A DNA stretch of 64,000 nucleotides from JAMXLO01 sp963819855 (GTDB taxonomy: Bacteria; Pseudomonadota; Alphaproteobacteria; Acetobacterales; Acetobacteraceae). The translations under genes and the position numbers were made by a program. Numbering within the stretch: the first letter of the stretch is position 1; each line of letters begins with the position of its first letter. Below are positions 33,837 to 42,373 of the stretch, piece after piece. The notes beneath the pieces are model-generated. The model was not told the origin of the DNA. It worked only from the letters and a program-made list of their open reading frames with translations, and did no database searches. The DNA lies in the NCBI GenBank assembly GCA_963819855.1, contig CAWFYC010000017.1, forward strand, positions 1 through 64,000, read 5' to 3'.

Positions 33837-35372
33837 CTATTGCGCGGGCGAGCCACGCGTCAGCAGCAGAAGCGGCGTCACGATGATGGCAAGGACGAGC
33901 ATCAGTTTGAAGTCGTCGACGTAGGCTATGATCGCAGCCTGCCGCGTCACTTCCTGGTTCAGCATAGCCAGGCCGTGCGTCGACCCCGGGTTCCACCACC
34001 GCGCGGCGGCTCCCGCCTCCAGGGCGCGGTTGAACGGATTCACATCCGCGGCGATGAGCGCGTGATTGACCTGGGTATTGATCTGCAGCAGCGCCCCGGT
34101 GATGGAGATGCCGATGGCGCTGCCGAGATTGCGCATCAGGCTGTAGATGCTGGCGGCCTCGGTCCTGATCGCTGACGGCAGCGTCGCGAAGGCGATGATG
34201 TTGATCGGAATGGCAAGGAAGCCGATGCTGAGACCCTGGACGAAGCCGACGGTGACCACGTTCCATTCCGAAATATCCGGGGTCCACAGCGTCATCTCGT
34301 GCAGCGCATAGGCGCCGATCATGAAACCACTGCCGACCAGGAGGCGCGCGCTGACCTTGCCGATCACCCGGCCGCAGATCAGCGCGGCGACCATCAGGCC
34401 GGCACCGCGCGGCGCCAGCACCACGCCGGCGGTGAGCACGGGATAGTTCATCAGCGTCTGAAGAAACGGCGCGAGCAACGCCAGCGACGCATACATGATC
34501 AATCCCATGATGGCGTAGAGCACGGCGCCGACGGTAAAGTTCCGGTCGGCGAACAGCTTCGGCGACAGGAACGGTCTTGGCGCCAGGAAGAACTGAACCA
34601 GAAAGATGTAGAAACTGACGCCCGCGATGCAGGCTTCCAGGATGATCTCGCGGGAGCTGAACCAGTCCAGCGTTTCGCCGCGGTCCAACATCATCTGGAA
34701 TGTGCCGATCGCCAAACTCAACGCGCCGAATCCGATCCAGTCGAATTTGATCGACCGCCCGAATGAACTTTCCTTCAGGAAGGTCAACAGACCGATCGCG
34801 GTTAGCACGCCGAACGGTACGTTGATGTAGAACACCCACCGCCAACTGTAGTTTTCGGTGAGCCATCCGCCGAGGATGGGGCCGCAGATCGGCCCCATCA
34901 TCACGCCCATGGTCCACAGGCCCATGGCGCGTGCCCGCTGCTCCGGTGGATAGAGTTCGTACATCACCGACTGCGACAGTGGCACCAGCGCGGCGCCGAA
35001 CACGCCTTGCAGTACCCGGAAGATCACGATCTGGCTCAACGACTGCGCGAGGCCGCACAGCGCGGAGGCAATGGTGAAGCCGACGACGGCGGTGACGAAC
35101 AACCGGGTGCGGCCGAACCGCGCGGCCAGGAAGCCGGTGGGCGCGGTCATGATCGCTGCCGCGATGATGTAGCTGGTCAGCACCCAGTTGATCTCTTCCT
35201 GGCTGGCCGACATCGTGCCCTGCATATAGGGCAGTGCCACATTGGCGATGGTGCTGTCGAGCGACTGCATCAGCGTCGCCAGTACGGTGCAGATCGTCAC
35301 CAGCATGCGGTTCGCCGGACGTGCGAAGGCCGGAGGCGGCAGCGTGGTCGTGCTCGCGCCGGACGCGCTCAC
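33837..35372 (-). CDS. DHA2-family (EmrB/QacA) multidrug efflux MFS transporter
   Basis: A 511-residue permease with 14 predicted hydrophobic segments, as in EmrB. The DHA2 signature LDSTIANVALPYMQG (TM1), GFLAARFGRTRLF (motif A) and the motif C region with GPILGGWLTENYSWRWVFYINVP are clear. It would export lipophilic drugs using the proton gradient. It starts at a GTG (35372) that overlaps the TGA of the marR gene, so the two are translationally coupled. No EmrA adaptor gene is adjacent. It is probably repressed by the MarR protein at the operator 35845-35861. Confidence 0.87.
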   Translation of the reverse strand: MSASGASTTTLPPPAFARPANRMLVTICTVLATLMQSLDSTIANVALPYMQGTMSASQEEINWVLTSYIIAAAIMTAPTGFLAARFGRTRLFVTAVVGFTIASALCGLAQSLSQIVIFRVLQGVFGAALVPLSQSVMYELYPPEQRARAMGLWTMGVMMGPICGPILGGWLTENYSWRWVFYINVPFGVLTAIGLLTFLKESSFGRSIKFDWIGFGALSLAIGTFQMMLDRGETLDWFSSREIILEACIAGVSFYIFLVQFFLAPRPFLSPKLFADRNFTVGAVLYAIMGLIMYASLALLAPFLQTLMNYPVLTAGVVLAPRGAGLMVAALICGRVIGKVSARLLVGSGFMIGAYALHEMTLWTPDISEWNVVTVGFVQGLSIGFLAIPINIIAFATLPSAIRTEAASIYSLMRNLGSAIGISITGALLQINTQVNHALIAADVNPFNRALEAGAAARWWNPGSTHGLAMLNQEVTRQAAIIAYVDDFKLMLVLAIIVTPLLLLTRGSPAQ

Positions 35373-35824
35373 CCGTCCTTGTCCTGCTTCGCCAAATTCA
35401 GGCAGATCGCCTCCAGCACGCCGGTGGCGACCTCGAGTTCGTCATCGGACACTCCGGTGAGAGCGGCGTTGCGCACCTCGCGCGAGACGGCCTCCACCTG
35501 CTCGACGATCGACAGTCCACGCCTGGTCGGAACGATGATCCTGGCCCTGCGGTCACCGTCCTCTTCGCGGCGCTCGACCAGTTCGGACGCCTCGAGTGCA
35601 TCCAGCAGACGCACGATCGAGGAGCCGTCCAGTGCCAGCGCCGCCGCGAGATCCTTCTGGCGCATCGGCACCGGTGCGCGGGCGAGATAAATCAACGGCA
35701 GCCAGGTGGCCTCGGTGAGGCCGAACGGCTGCAGGCGGCGGTCGACGGTGCGCCGCCATTGCCGGGCGGCGCGGGCCACCAGGGGCGCGAAGCCATCGCG
35801 AAACTGCTGCCGGCGCTTCTGCAT
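35369..35824 (-). CDS. MarR family transcriptional repressor
   Basis: A 151-residue winged-helix regulator. The recognition part runs through MRQKDLAAALALDGSSIVRLLDALEASELVERREEDGDRRARIIVPT (about residues 53-99): helix-turn-helix followed by the wing with its conserved Asp-Arg-Arg. The ATG at 35824 is chosen as it starts at the usual dimerisation helix; a palindrome lies 20 bp upstream. It overlaps the emrB-type efflux gene by 4 bp. A ligand, likely a drug exported by that pump, should release it from DNA (family knowledge). Confidence 0.86.
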   Translation of the reverse strand: MQKRRQQFRDGFAPLVARAARQWRRTVDRRLQPFGLTEATWLPLIYLARAPVPMRQKDLAAALALDGSSIVRLLDALEASELVERREEDGDRRARIIVPTRRGLSIVEQVEAVSREVRNAALTGVSDDELEVATGVLEAICLNLAKQDKDG

Positions 35825-35844
35825 GGCACCACCAGATCGATGGT

Positions 35845-35861
35845 ATGCCAATATATGGCAT
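35845..35861. promoter_or_regulatory. Putative MarR operator palindrome
   Basis: The sequence ATGCCA-ATATA-TGGCAT has perfect 6-bp arms, stands out in an otherwise GC-rich region, and lies between the marR start (20 bp away) and the divergent glutathione synthetase gene. MarR proteins bind 16-20 bp palindromes of this shape next to their own genes. It overlaps an AT-rich stretch suited to a -10 element. Confidence 0.6.
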
Positions 35862-35954
35862 GTCATGTATCTTCGCAAGCGTTCCCGTGGTCCGTGGTCC
35901 TTGGCCTGCTCCGTGTTAGCATCCTGCCTGGAAATGGCCGGACAGGGGATCGCC

Positions 35955-36938
35955 ATGACGGGCAAACTGAAGGTCGCGGTGCAGATGGACCCGATCGAAC
36001 ACATCAACATCGACGCCGATTCCACGTTTGCGCTGATGCTGGAGGCCCAGCGTCGCGGCCACGCGCTGTGGCACTACGAGGTCCGCCACCTGGCACTGCG
36101 CGAAGGGGTCAGGCGTCAGGGCGAACGCCGCGAGGAACGCCTGCTCGCGCGCGTCCGCCCGGTCACCGTCGAACGCAAGCGCGGCGCGCACTACGCGTTC
36201 GGCGAAGCCATGCTGCTCGATCTCGCCACGATGGACGTGGTGCTGATGCGCCAGGACCCGCCGTTCGACATGGCGTACATCACCGCCACCCATCTGCTCG
36301 AGCACATCCATCCGAAGACGCTGGTGGTGAACGACCCGGCCGCGGTGCGCAACGCGCCGGAGAAGCTGCTGGTCACGCATTTCCCCGAACTGATGCCGCC
36401 CACCATGATCACCTGGGACCTCGAAGCGATCCGCTCGTTCCGCCAGGAATACCAGGACATCATCGTCAAGCCGCTGTTCGGCAACGGCGGCGCCGGCGTG
36501 TTCCGCATCAAGCCGGACGACGAGAACCTGGCAGCGCTGCTGGAGATGCACTTCGCACGCTCGCGCGAGCCGCTGATGTTCCAACGCTACGAACCCGCGG
36601 TACGGCAAGGTGACAAGCGCATCATCCTGGTCGATGGCGAGCCGGTCGGCGTGGTGAACCGCGTGCCGGCCGCGGGCGAAGCGCGCTCCAACATGCATGT
36701 CGGGGGCCGGCCGGAGAAGTGCATACTGTCTGCCCGCGACCGCGAGATCTGTGCCGCGATCGGCCCGACGCTGCGCGCGCAGGGCATGATCTTCGTCGGC
36801 ATCGACGTGATCGGCGACTGGCTGACCGAGATCAACGTCACCTCGCCGACCGGCATCCAGGAGATCGACCGTTTCGACGGCATCAACATCGCGGCGATGA
36901 TCTGGGATCGCATCGAGGCGAGGCGTGGTCCTGACTAG
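35955..36938 (+). CDS. gshB: Glutathione synthetase
   Basis: A 327-residue ATP-grasp enzyme that joins gamma-glutamylcysteine and glycine. The start MTGKLKVAVQMDPIEHINIDADSTFALM is the known N terminus of GshB (first 28 residues). DVVLMRQDPPFDMAYITATHLLE, VVNDPAAVRNAPEKLL, the glycine-rich KPLFGNGGAGVF loop and EINVTSPTGIQEID are all diagnostic. AGGGG lies 6 nt before the ATG at 35955. gshA is not in the window. It stands alone, divergent from the MarR-efflux unit. Confidence 0.95.
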   Translation: MTGKLKVAVQMDPIEHINIDADSTFALMLEAQRRGHALWHYEVRHLALREGVRRQGERREERLLARVRPVTVERKRGAHYAFGEAMLLDLATMDVVLMRQDPPFDMAYITATHLLEHIHPKTLVVNDPAAVRNAPEKLLVTHFPELMPPTMITWDLEAIRSFRQEYQDIIVKPLFGNGGAGVFRIKPDDENLAALLEMHFARSREPLMFQRYEPAVRQGDKRIILVDGEPVGVVNRVPAAGEARSNMHVGGRPEKCILSARDREICAAIGPTLRAQGMIFVGIDVIGDWLTEINVTSPTGIQEIDRFDGINIAAMIWDRIEARRGPD

Positions 36939-36974
36939 GGCATTTTCGGACTGACCGGAACGATCACCTGGTCC

Positions 36975-37069
36975 GATGGGTTTCGCTGCGCTCTACCAAT
37001 CCTACGGTACCAACAGTGTCCCGCGTGCGCGCCAACTGGTAGGATGGGTAGAGCGCAGCGAAACCCATC
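36975..37069. repeat. 31-bp-arm palindromic repeat, copy 2
   Basis: Arms 36975-37005 and 37039-37069 (one mismatch) with a 33-bp loop; core GCTGCGCTCTACC and AGAGCGCAGCG. It lies 36 bp after the gshB stop and before the convergent membrane-protein gene. The loop includes GTGCGCGCCAACT, shared with copy 3, so loops are also partly conserved. Confidence 0.8.
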
Positions 37070-37109
37070 GCTCCGTCGCGATTCCACGTTGCCTGAAACC
37101 GCTCTGGGT

Positions 37110-37391
37110 CTAATCCTCGCCTGTGTCCCCGGCGTTCTTGCGCACGATGGCCGCGGCGATCAGCACGAAGGCCGCGACACGAAGTAGATAGAACCAGATT
37201 TGATTGGCCTCCGGTTGCTCGATCAACGAGACCAATGCCTGGTTCAACGCCAGCAGCCAGAATGCGGCGGTGAACGCCAGGAACAGGCTGTCGCGGCTGC
37301 GCACCCAGAACCGGGCAAAGAACAGTCCGCCGGCGAGGAAACCAGCGGTAACCATGCCGGCGAGAAACATGTTGATTGCCGGATCGTTCAC
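37110..37391 (-). CDS. Small membrane protein, DUF5985-like
   Basis: A 93-residue protein with three hydrophobic segments (about residues 8-26, 35-57 and 66-84). The pattern FARFWVRSRDSLFLAFTAAFWLLALNQ resembles small inner-membrane proteins annotated as DUF5985; this name is from memory and tentative. It overlaps the upstream small membrane protein gene by 4 bp, and the two share the pattern R-x-x-R/S-x-x-L...F-x-L-L-A-x-N, so they look like distant paralogues forming a pair. No function known. Confidence 0.65.
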   Translation of the reverse strand: MNDPAINMFLAGMVTAGFLAGGLFFARFWVRSRDSLFLAFTAAFWLLALNQALVSLIEQPEANQIWFYLLRVAAFVLIAAAIVRKNAGDTGED

Positions 37392-37672
37392 CGGGATTCC
37401 CAGATGAATCCGTACAGCAGCACAGCGACCGCCGCCAGCGATGTCACCAGCCGCAGGATGGTAAGATCTGTCGTCGGCAGCAACAGCACGTCCGCCGCCA
37501 CCACCAGGTTATTCATCGCCAGCAGCGCGAAACACAGCGCGCTCCAGATCAGCAGCTTCGTCCTGCTGCGGCGGTAGGCGCGCGCCAGCAAGTAGGCGCA
37601 CAGCAGACTGGTCGCCACACATAACAGGTAAATGAACGCCTCAAGCTGCGACGCGCTCCACGCGATCGTCAT
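37388..37672 (-). CDS. Small membrane protein, DUF5985-like (paralogue)
   Basis: A 94-residue protein with three hydrophobic segments (about residues 11-30, 39-58, 68-90). RAYRRSRTKLLIWSALCFALLAMNN matches the middle of its partner at 37110 in pattern. It starts 12 bp after the Crp-type regulator stop, so regulator and both small proteins form one unit. It may be a sensor or accessory to the regulator (inference only). Confidence 0.65.
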   Translation of the reverse strand: MTIAWSASQLEAFIYLLCVATSLLCAYLLARAYRRSRTKLLIWSALCFALLAMNNLVVAADVLLLPTTDLTILRLVTSLAAVAVLLYGFIWESR

Positions 37673-37684
37673 GGGTGCGACGGG

Positions 37685-38461
37685 TCAGGTACTGCGCGCG
37701 CGGTTGCTGCGCAGCCGGAATGCGTCGCCAAACACCTTTTCCACCGGCGGCCGCGCAACCGCCTCACTGTCCGTCGGCCTGGGTTCGATCGCGCCGGCGT
37801 AGGCCCGCAGCCGCGAAACATCGTGCAGCAGCACGCGGGAGCCATGGGTCTCCACGCCATAGGCGCGCAACGCCATGAAGGCGCGTGACAGATTTTCGGC
37901 GCGGCAGCCAAGCCAGGGCGCCAGCAGCCCCTTGGTGATCGGCAACCGGAAATCCGCCTTGGTCGCGGCCGGCTCCTTGACCTGGCTCAGCAGATAGGTG
38001 CCGAGCCGCTGAGCCGCGACGCGGACCTTCAAGTCCACCACCTGCCGCGTCAGGCTGGCGAGTTCTGCCGACATCGCGCGCATCATCGCCATGGCGGCGG
38101 CCGGCTGGGTTGCCACCACCTGCCGCATGGTCTCGGCCGCAATGCGCACCAGGCGCGAGCCGGCGACCGCCTGTGCGCCCATCAGATAGGGTTCGTCGGT
38201 CAGCACGTTCGCCAGCACAAAACTGCTGGACGGCCCAAGCACGTCGATCACCGTGCTCGATGCGTCGGCTGAGGTACCGGTCAGACTCACGCGGCCATCG
38301 AGCAGCACGTACAGCGATTCCGGCAGCGCACCCTCCCGGAACAGGACATCGCCGGCCTCGATCTCGGCCAGATCGCCTGCCGCGGCCACGTGCCCCAGGG
38401 ACTCGCCGTCCAGTTGGGCGAAGCCTGGCACCGTTCGGAGCATTGTCTCAATCGACTGCAT
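37685..38461 (-). CDS. Crp/Fnr family transcriptional regulator
   Basis: A 258-residue regulator with an N-terminal cyclic-nucleotide-binding-like domain (EIEAGDVLFREGALPESLYVLLDGRVSL, about residues 33-60), a dimer helix (residues about 124-150) and a C-terminal helix-turn-helix (ITKGLLAPWLGCRAENLSRAFMALRAYGV). The N-terminal cysteines that bind the FNR iron-sulfur cluster are missing, so it is not a direct oxygen sensor of that kind. About 35 residues extend past the HTH. It heads the unit with two small membrane proteins. Signal unknown. Confidence 0.85.
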   Translation of the reverse strand: MQSIETMLRTVPGFAQLDGESLGHVAAAGDLAEIEAGDVLFREGALPESLYVLLDGRVSLTGTSADASSTVIDVLGPSSSFVLANVLTDEPYLMGAQAVAGSRLVRIAAETMRQVVATQPAAAMAMMRAMSAELASLTRQVVDLKVRVAAQRLGTYLLSQVKEPAATKADFRLPITKGLLAPWLGCRAENLSRAFMALRAYGVETHGSRVLLHDVSRLRAYAGAIEPRPTDSEAVARPPVEKVFGDAFRLRSNRARST

Positions 38462-38524
38462 GTGCGGCCTTGCGTCACCAATGCCTGATCTCTCGTTACA
38501 TGAATGTGGCGGGCTATGCCACCG

Positions 38525-41500
38525 TCAATATTCGAACTGGTAGGTCACCCCGACACTGGAGCCGTTCGATGAGCCGGCCGCTCCGGTGGCGGAGCCGGAG
38601 CCGGTGCCCGCCGTCGCCTCCAGCTTCAGGCCCTTGGTGATGTCGAACTGCACGGTCGCCTGCGTGCCGCCGGACGCATTCTGTCTCGCGCCGAGATAGA
38701 CGCGCGGCGCGATATAGCGTCCAGCCTCCAGGGCGGGACTGCCGTTGGCGCCGTTGCGTACCGCCAGTCGATCCAGGCCGAGACCCTGCCGTACCTTGTC
38801 GAGCGGATCGCCGATGCCGCCGGTGCCGGTCAGCGTCGCCAGGCTGGCGGCAATACTTGCCACCTCCAGCGCGCCAAGCCTGCCGACACCGCTGCCGAAC
38901 AGCAGGTGCGCCAGCACCTCGTCCTGCGGCAGCGGCGGCACGCTGGACAGGGTGATCTTCGGATCATGCGCGGTGCCGCCGATGGTCAGGGTCGCGATGA
39001 CGTTGCCGCTGGTGCTGCTGGCGACCAGGTTCAGCGCGGGATCGGTGATGCTGCCACCGTTGAAGCTGATCCGACCCTCGGTGAAATCGAGTGACCGCCC
39101 GGCCAGACTGATCCCGCCCCGACGCAGTTCGAAGCCACCCTCGGTACGGGGTGCCGTCGCGGTGCCGCCGAGCTTCATCGCGCCGCCGAATTCGACATCG
39201 AGACCGCGGCCGCGGACATAGACCTGTTCCGGTGCTTCCAGCGCGATATTCAGGCCGATCACCGACGCGCTGGTCGGGGGGGCCGGCGGTGCACCTGGAC
39301 GGTTCACCGGCAACACGGCGATGGCCGCGGGCATCCGTTCCGGGATGCGCACCTCGGCGCGCCGCACATGCACGGTGCCGCCGACCAGAAGTTGCCCCAG
39401 CGCCTCGCCGCGCAGCGTCAGATCGGCATCGAGCGATGCGGTGATCAGGTCGCTGGCCAGAGGTTGCGCGTTGCGCGCGGTCACGGTCAGGTCGACCGGC
39501 AACCCGGGCGCCGTCACGCCGATACTGCCGCTCGTGATGATCGTGCCCGGTCCCGCCTTGGCGCTGAGCTGAGCGATACGCAGCGTGGTGCCGTTGCCCT
39601 CCACCTGGGCGGCAATGTCGCTGAGATGCAGACCGCTGGCGAAATCCTGCACCTCACCGCCGGCGAGCCGTGCGCTCCCGGCCACGTTCGGAGCGGCGAT
39701 GGTGCCGGTGATCGTCGCGTCCAGCGTCACCTGCCCACGCACCCGCCTGCCGCCGGCGGCCAGGATCGGGTCGAGCATGGCGAGATCGAGCGTCCCGCCG
39801 GCGCGCAGGTTCATCGCGCCCGCGGCCGCAAGCGGGGCACGGCCGGTCACGCTGATCCGCGACCCGCCGGCGGTGATGCGGGCGTCGATCCGCGCTTCGG
39901 TACCGGCCAGATCGGCGTCCGCGGTGATGGCGGCAGGCGGCATGGCCCGGCCGGGGCCGCCACGGAGCCTGAGACCGGTGGCCGCGAGGCTGACCTTGCC
40001 GGTCGGCCGCGCCGACGTCCCGGTGATCCGTGCGTCCGCCCGCACCGTGCCGTCGGCGCCAACCAGGTCGGCCGGCAGGTTGCGCAGCGACGCCGTCAGA
40101 TCGAGCGTCGCGGCGGCACGCCCGGATACTTCCAGCACCGCCTGGCGCAGGCCGAGGCGCAGCCGATCGATCGCCACCCCGTCGGAGAACCCGATGCGCG
40201 CAGGTGCCAAGAGCCGCACCGTCTGCTGCCGCCAGTCGGCCTCGAGCGACGCCAGGCTCAGTGTCCGGGCAGCGGCGTCGATGTTGGCGGCGGCATTGAG
40301 CCGCGCGGGCGCGCCATCGAGGTCGGGCAGCGTCGCCGCGAGCTTCACCTCCAGCGCGTTGACAGAGCCGCTGGCGCTCGCATGCAGCGTTCCCCCCAAC
40401 CGGCCAATCTGGACTCCGTCCGCGTCGAGCCTGAAATCCAGGGCCGGCTGGGTCGCTCCCGGTGTGGCCGTGAGGGTCGCCCGCACGTTGCCGCCGATCG
40501 GCTGCCCCACCAGTGGCGCCAGGTCGGCAAGCCGGGTCATCGCCACGTGCAGGTTGCCGGTGGGGAGCATGGTCGCCGTCGGAAGTTGCAGCGCTCCGCC
40601 AGCTTCCAGGCTTTTCCACGCCGCGCGCTCGATGTCGATCGCCAGCCCGTCGCCCGCCTGCCGCAGCGCCACCGCGAGATCGACCGGAGCGCCGAGCAGA
40701 TCGCCGCGCGCCGTGATCCGGCCGCTGGCATGCGTCGGCAGCCCACTGGCGTCGATCCGGACCGTCAGCGCACCGGATGACATGCCGCGCGCCGCCACGC
40801 TACCGCCGATGTCGGCCGTCATGGTGAGGTCGTCGGTCGCGCCGACGATGGTTCCGGTGGCCCGTAGCTCGCCGCCCAGTTGCGGTTCGGCGGCGGCGAG
40901 ATCGCGGACCGACAGCGACCACGCCAGATCGGCACGGTTGGCCGCGACCTGCCCGCTGGCCTCCATTGTGGCGGCATGGCCCGAGAACTCCAGCCGCGAC
41001 AGGTGCAGATCGCCGTCGTGCAGCGTCGCGGCAAGGGCGATCCGGCCATCGTCGCCGACCAGCGCGGTGGCCTGAGGTTGCCCACCGGTCACTGACATCC
41101 TGCCGTCGGCGGCCAGCGTCGTGGTGCCGTCGTCGGTCGCAGCATGCAGGGTCAGCGCGAGGCTGCCCTGCAACGGGACCTGGCCCATCGCCGCGAACGG
41201 TGCGAGGTCGGCGAACTGAAGCGAGGCGTCCATGCTTTTCCGATCGCCGGTCAGTACGTCCGCATCGGCGGTGAACAGCCGGTGGCGCAGCGCGACATGC
41301 ACCGGTCGGTCAGGCGCATTCAGCCTGGCGTCGGCCGTGATCGTCAGCGGATCGCCAGCGAGCAGCTCAGTGTTGGGTCCGGGTAGGTGCAGCCCGGTCA
41401 CCTCGCCGTTCAGCCGGAGCTGCCCGGCGTTGCCGGCGATGTCGGCGGTGACCTGGTCGATGCGGGCACCGGCCGCGGTCAGAGCGTCGATCCGCAGGCG

Positions 41501-42373
41501 GCCCGCGGCATCCGGGGCAGCCCACGGGCCGTGCACATGCGCGTCGATCGTCACCGCTTGCCAGCCGATGTCCGCTCGTGGCTGCATGGCGGGCGCCCCC
41601 GCGGACACTGTCACGTCCGCGGTGTCGTGCTCCAGATCGAGCATGCCGCCAACCGTGGCGTGCAGCGGTCCAGCCGTCAGGGTCGCGCGGGTGACGACCG
41701 CGTCACGTGGTCCGTCGAGGTCAGCCTCCAGCGCCATTGTCCCCAGGTCGGGCAGCCCGGCCAAACCGGCGACCAGACCATGGGCAGGCTCGCTGGCGTG
41801 CAGCGTGGCTTGCAGACGTGTGGCAGCGGCCGTGCCGCTGATCGCGTAGCTGCCGCCGCCGTCGAGCTGGCGGATGTCGACACGGCCGGTGAAATCCGTC
41901 GGCGAGGCGAACTCGCCGGAACCATCCAGTGCGACGGCGACCATGGTGCCCGCCAATGCGGGGGCGATATCCAGCCGCGCGACGTGCAGCTCGTGCAAGA
42001 CGACCGGCACGGGCAAGCTTGAACTGCCGGAGGACGATCCGGTCGGAAGCCGCAAGGCGTCGATGTGATCAGCCTCGATCCGGTCGATCACGAGGCGCCG
42101 GTGCAGCAGTTGCAGAGGCGACCAGTCGAGATTGATACCCTCGATTGTGGCGTAGGCACCCTGTGTGTCGCGCAGTTCGAACCGCGCGACGTGCAGCGCA
42201 TCGGGAAACCGCCCCGTGATTCCGGCCAGGCGGATGGTGTCTCCGGTCAGTCGTGGGGTCAGCCACGCGATTCCGCGCTGTCCCGGCGGGGTGTTGGCGG
42301 CCACCAGCAATACCACCGGCAGCACAGCCAGTACCGCCAGCACCCAGCCAATCCACTTCGCCGCGCGACGCAT
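38525..42373 (-). CDS. tamB: Translocation and assembly module protein TamB
   Basis: A 1282-residue protein with an N-terminal membrane anchor (about residues 8-28) followed by a very long beta-rich repeat region and the C-terminal TamB/DUF490 domain (LAGRSLDFTEGRISFNGG and LPQDEVLAHLLFGSGVGRL). It spans the periplasm and works with TamA in outer-membrane protein insertion and in phospholipid transport. Its ATG overlaps the tamA stop by one base (TGATG), which couples translation. Length is in the normal range for alphaproteobacteria. The final residues, ending in an aromatic (QFEY), look like an outer-membrane insertion signal. Confidence 0.92.
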   Translation of the reverse strand: MRRAAKWIGWVLAVLAVLPVVLLVAANTPPGQRGIAWLTPRLTGDTIRLAGITGRFPDALHVARFELRDTQGAYATIEGINLDWSPLQLLHRRLVIDRIEADHIDALRLPTGSSSGSSSLPVPVVLHELHVARLDIAPALAGTMVAVALDGSGEFASPTDFTGRVDIRQLDGGGSYAISGTAAATRLQATLHASEPAHGLVAGLAGLPDLGTMALEADLDGPRDAVVTRATLTAGPLHATVGGMLDLEHDTADVTVSAGAPAMQPRADIGWQAVTIDAHVHGPWAAPDAAGRLRIDALTAAGARIDQVTADIAGNAGQLRLNGEVTGLHLPGPNTELLAGDPLTITADARLNAPDRPVHVALRHRLFTADADVLTGDRKSMDASLQFADLAPFAAMGQVPLQGSLALTLHAATDDGTTTLAADGRMSVTGGQPQATALVGDDGRIALAATLHDGDLHLSRLEFSGHAATMEASGQVAANRADLAWSLSVRDLAAAEPQLGGELRATGTIVGATDDLTMTADIGGSVAARGMSSGALTVRIDASGLPTHASGRITARGDLLGAPVDLAVALRQAGDGLAIDIERAAWKSLEAGGALQLPTATMLPTGNLHVAMTRLADLAPLVGQPIGGNVRATLTATPGATQPALDFRLDADGVQIGRLGGTLHASASGSVNALEVKLAATLPDLDGAPARLNAAANIDAAARTLSLASLEADWRQQTVRLLAPARIGFSDGVAIDRLRLGLRQAVLEVSGRAAATLDLTASLRNLPADLVGADGTVRADARITGTSARPTGKVSLAATGLRLRGGPGRAMPPAAITADADLAGTEARIDARITAGGSRISVTGRAPLAAAGAMNLRAGGTLDLAMLDPILAAGGRRVRGQVTLDATITGTIAAPNVAGSARLAGGEVQDFASGLHLSDIAAQVEGNGTTLRIAQLSAKAGPGTIITSGSIGVTAPGLPVDLTVTARNAQPLASDLITASLDADLTLRGEALGQLLVGGTVHVRRAEVRIPERMPAAIAVLPVNRPGAPPAPPTSASVIGLNIALEAPEQVYVRGRGLDVEFGGAMKLGGTATAPRTEGGFELRRGGISLAGRSLDFTEGRISFNGGSITDPALNLVASSTSGNVIATLTIGGTAHDPKITLSSVPPLPQDEVLAHLLFGSGVGRLGALEVASIAASLATLTGTGGIGDPLDKVRQGLGLDRLAVRNGANGSPALEAGRYIAPRVYLGARQNASGGTQATVQFDITKGLKLEATAGTGSGSATGAAGSSNGSSVGVTYQFEY

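Noticed and set aside
39368..41849. Long plus-strand frames opposite tamB
   Set aside because: Low-complexity antisense frames; the minus strand codes for a clear TamB.
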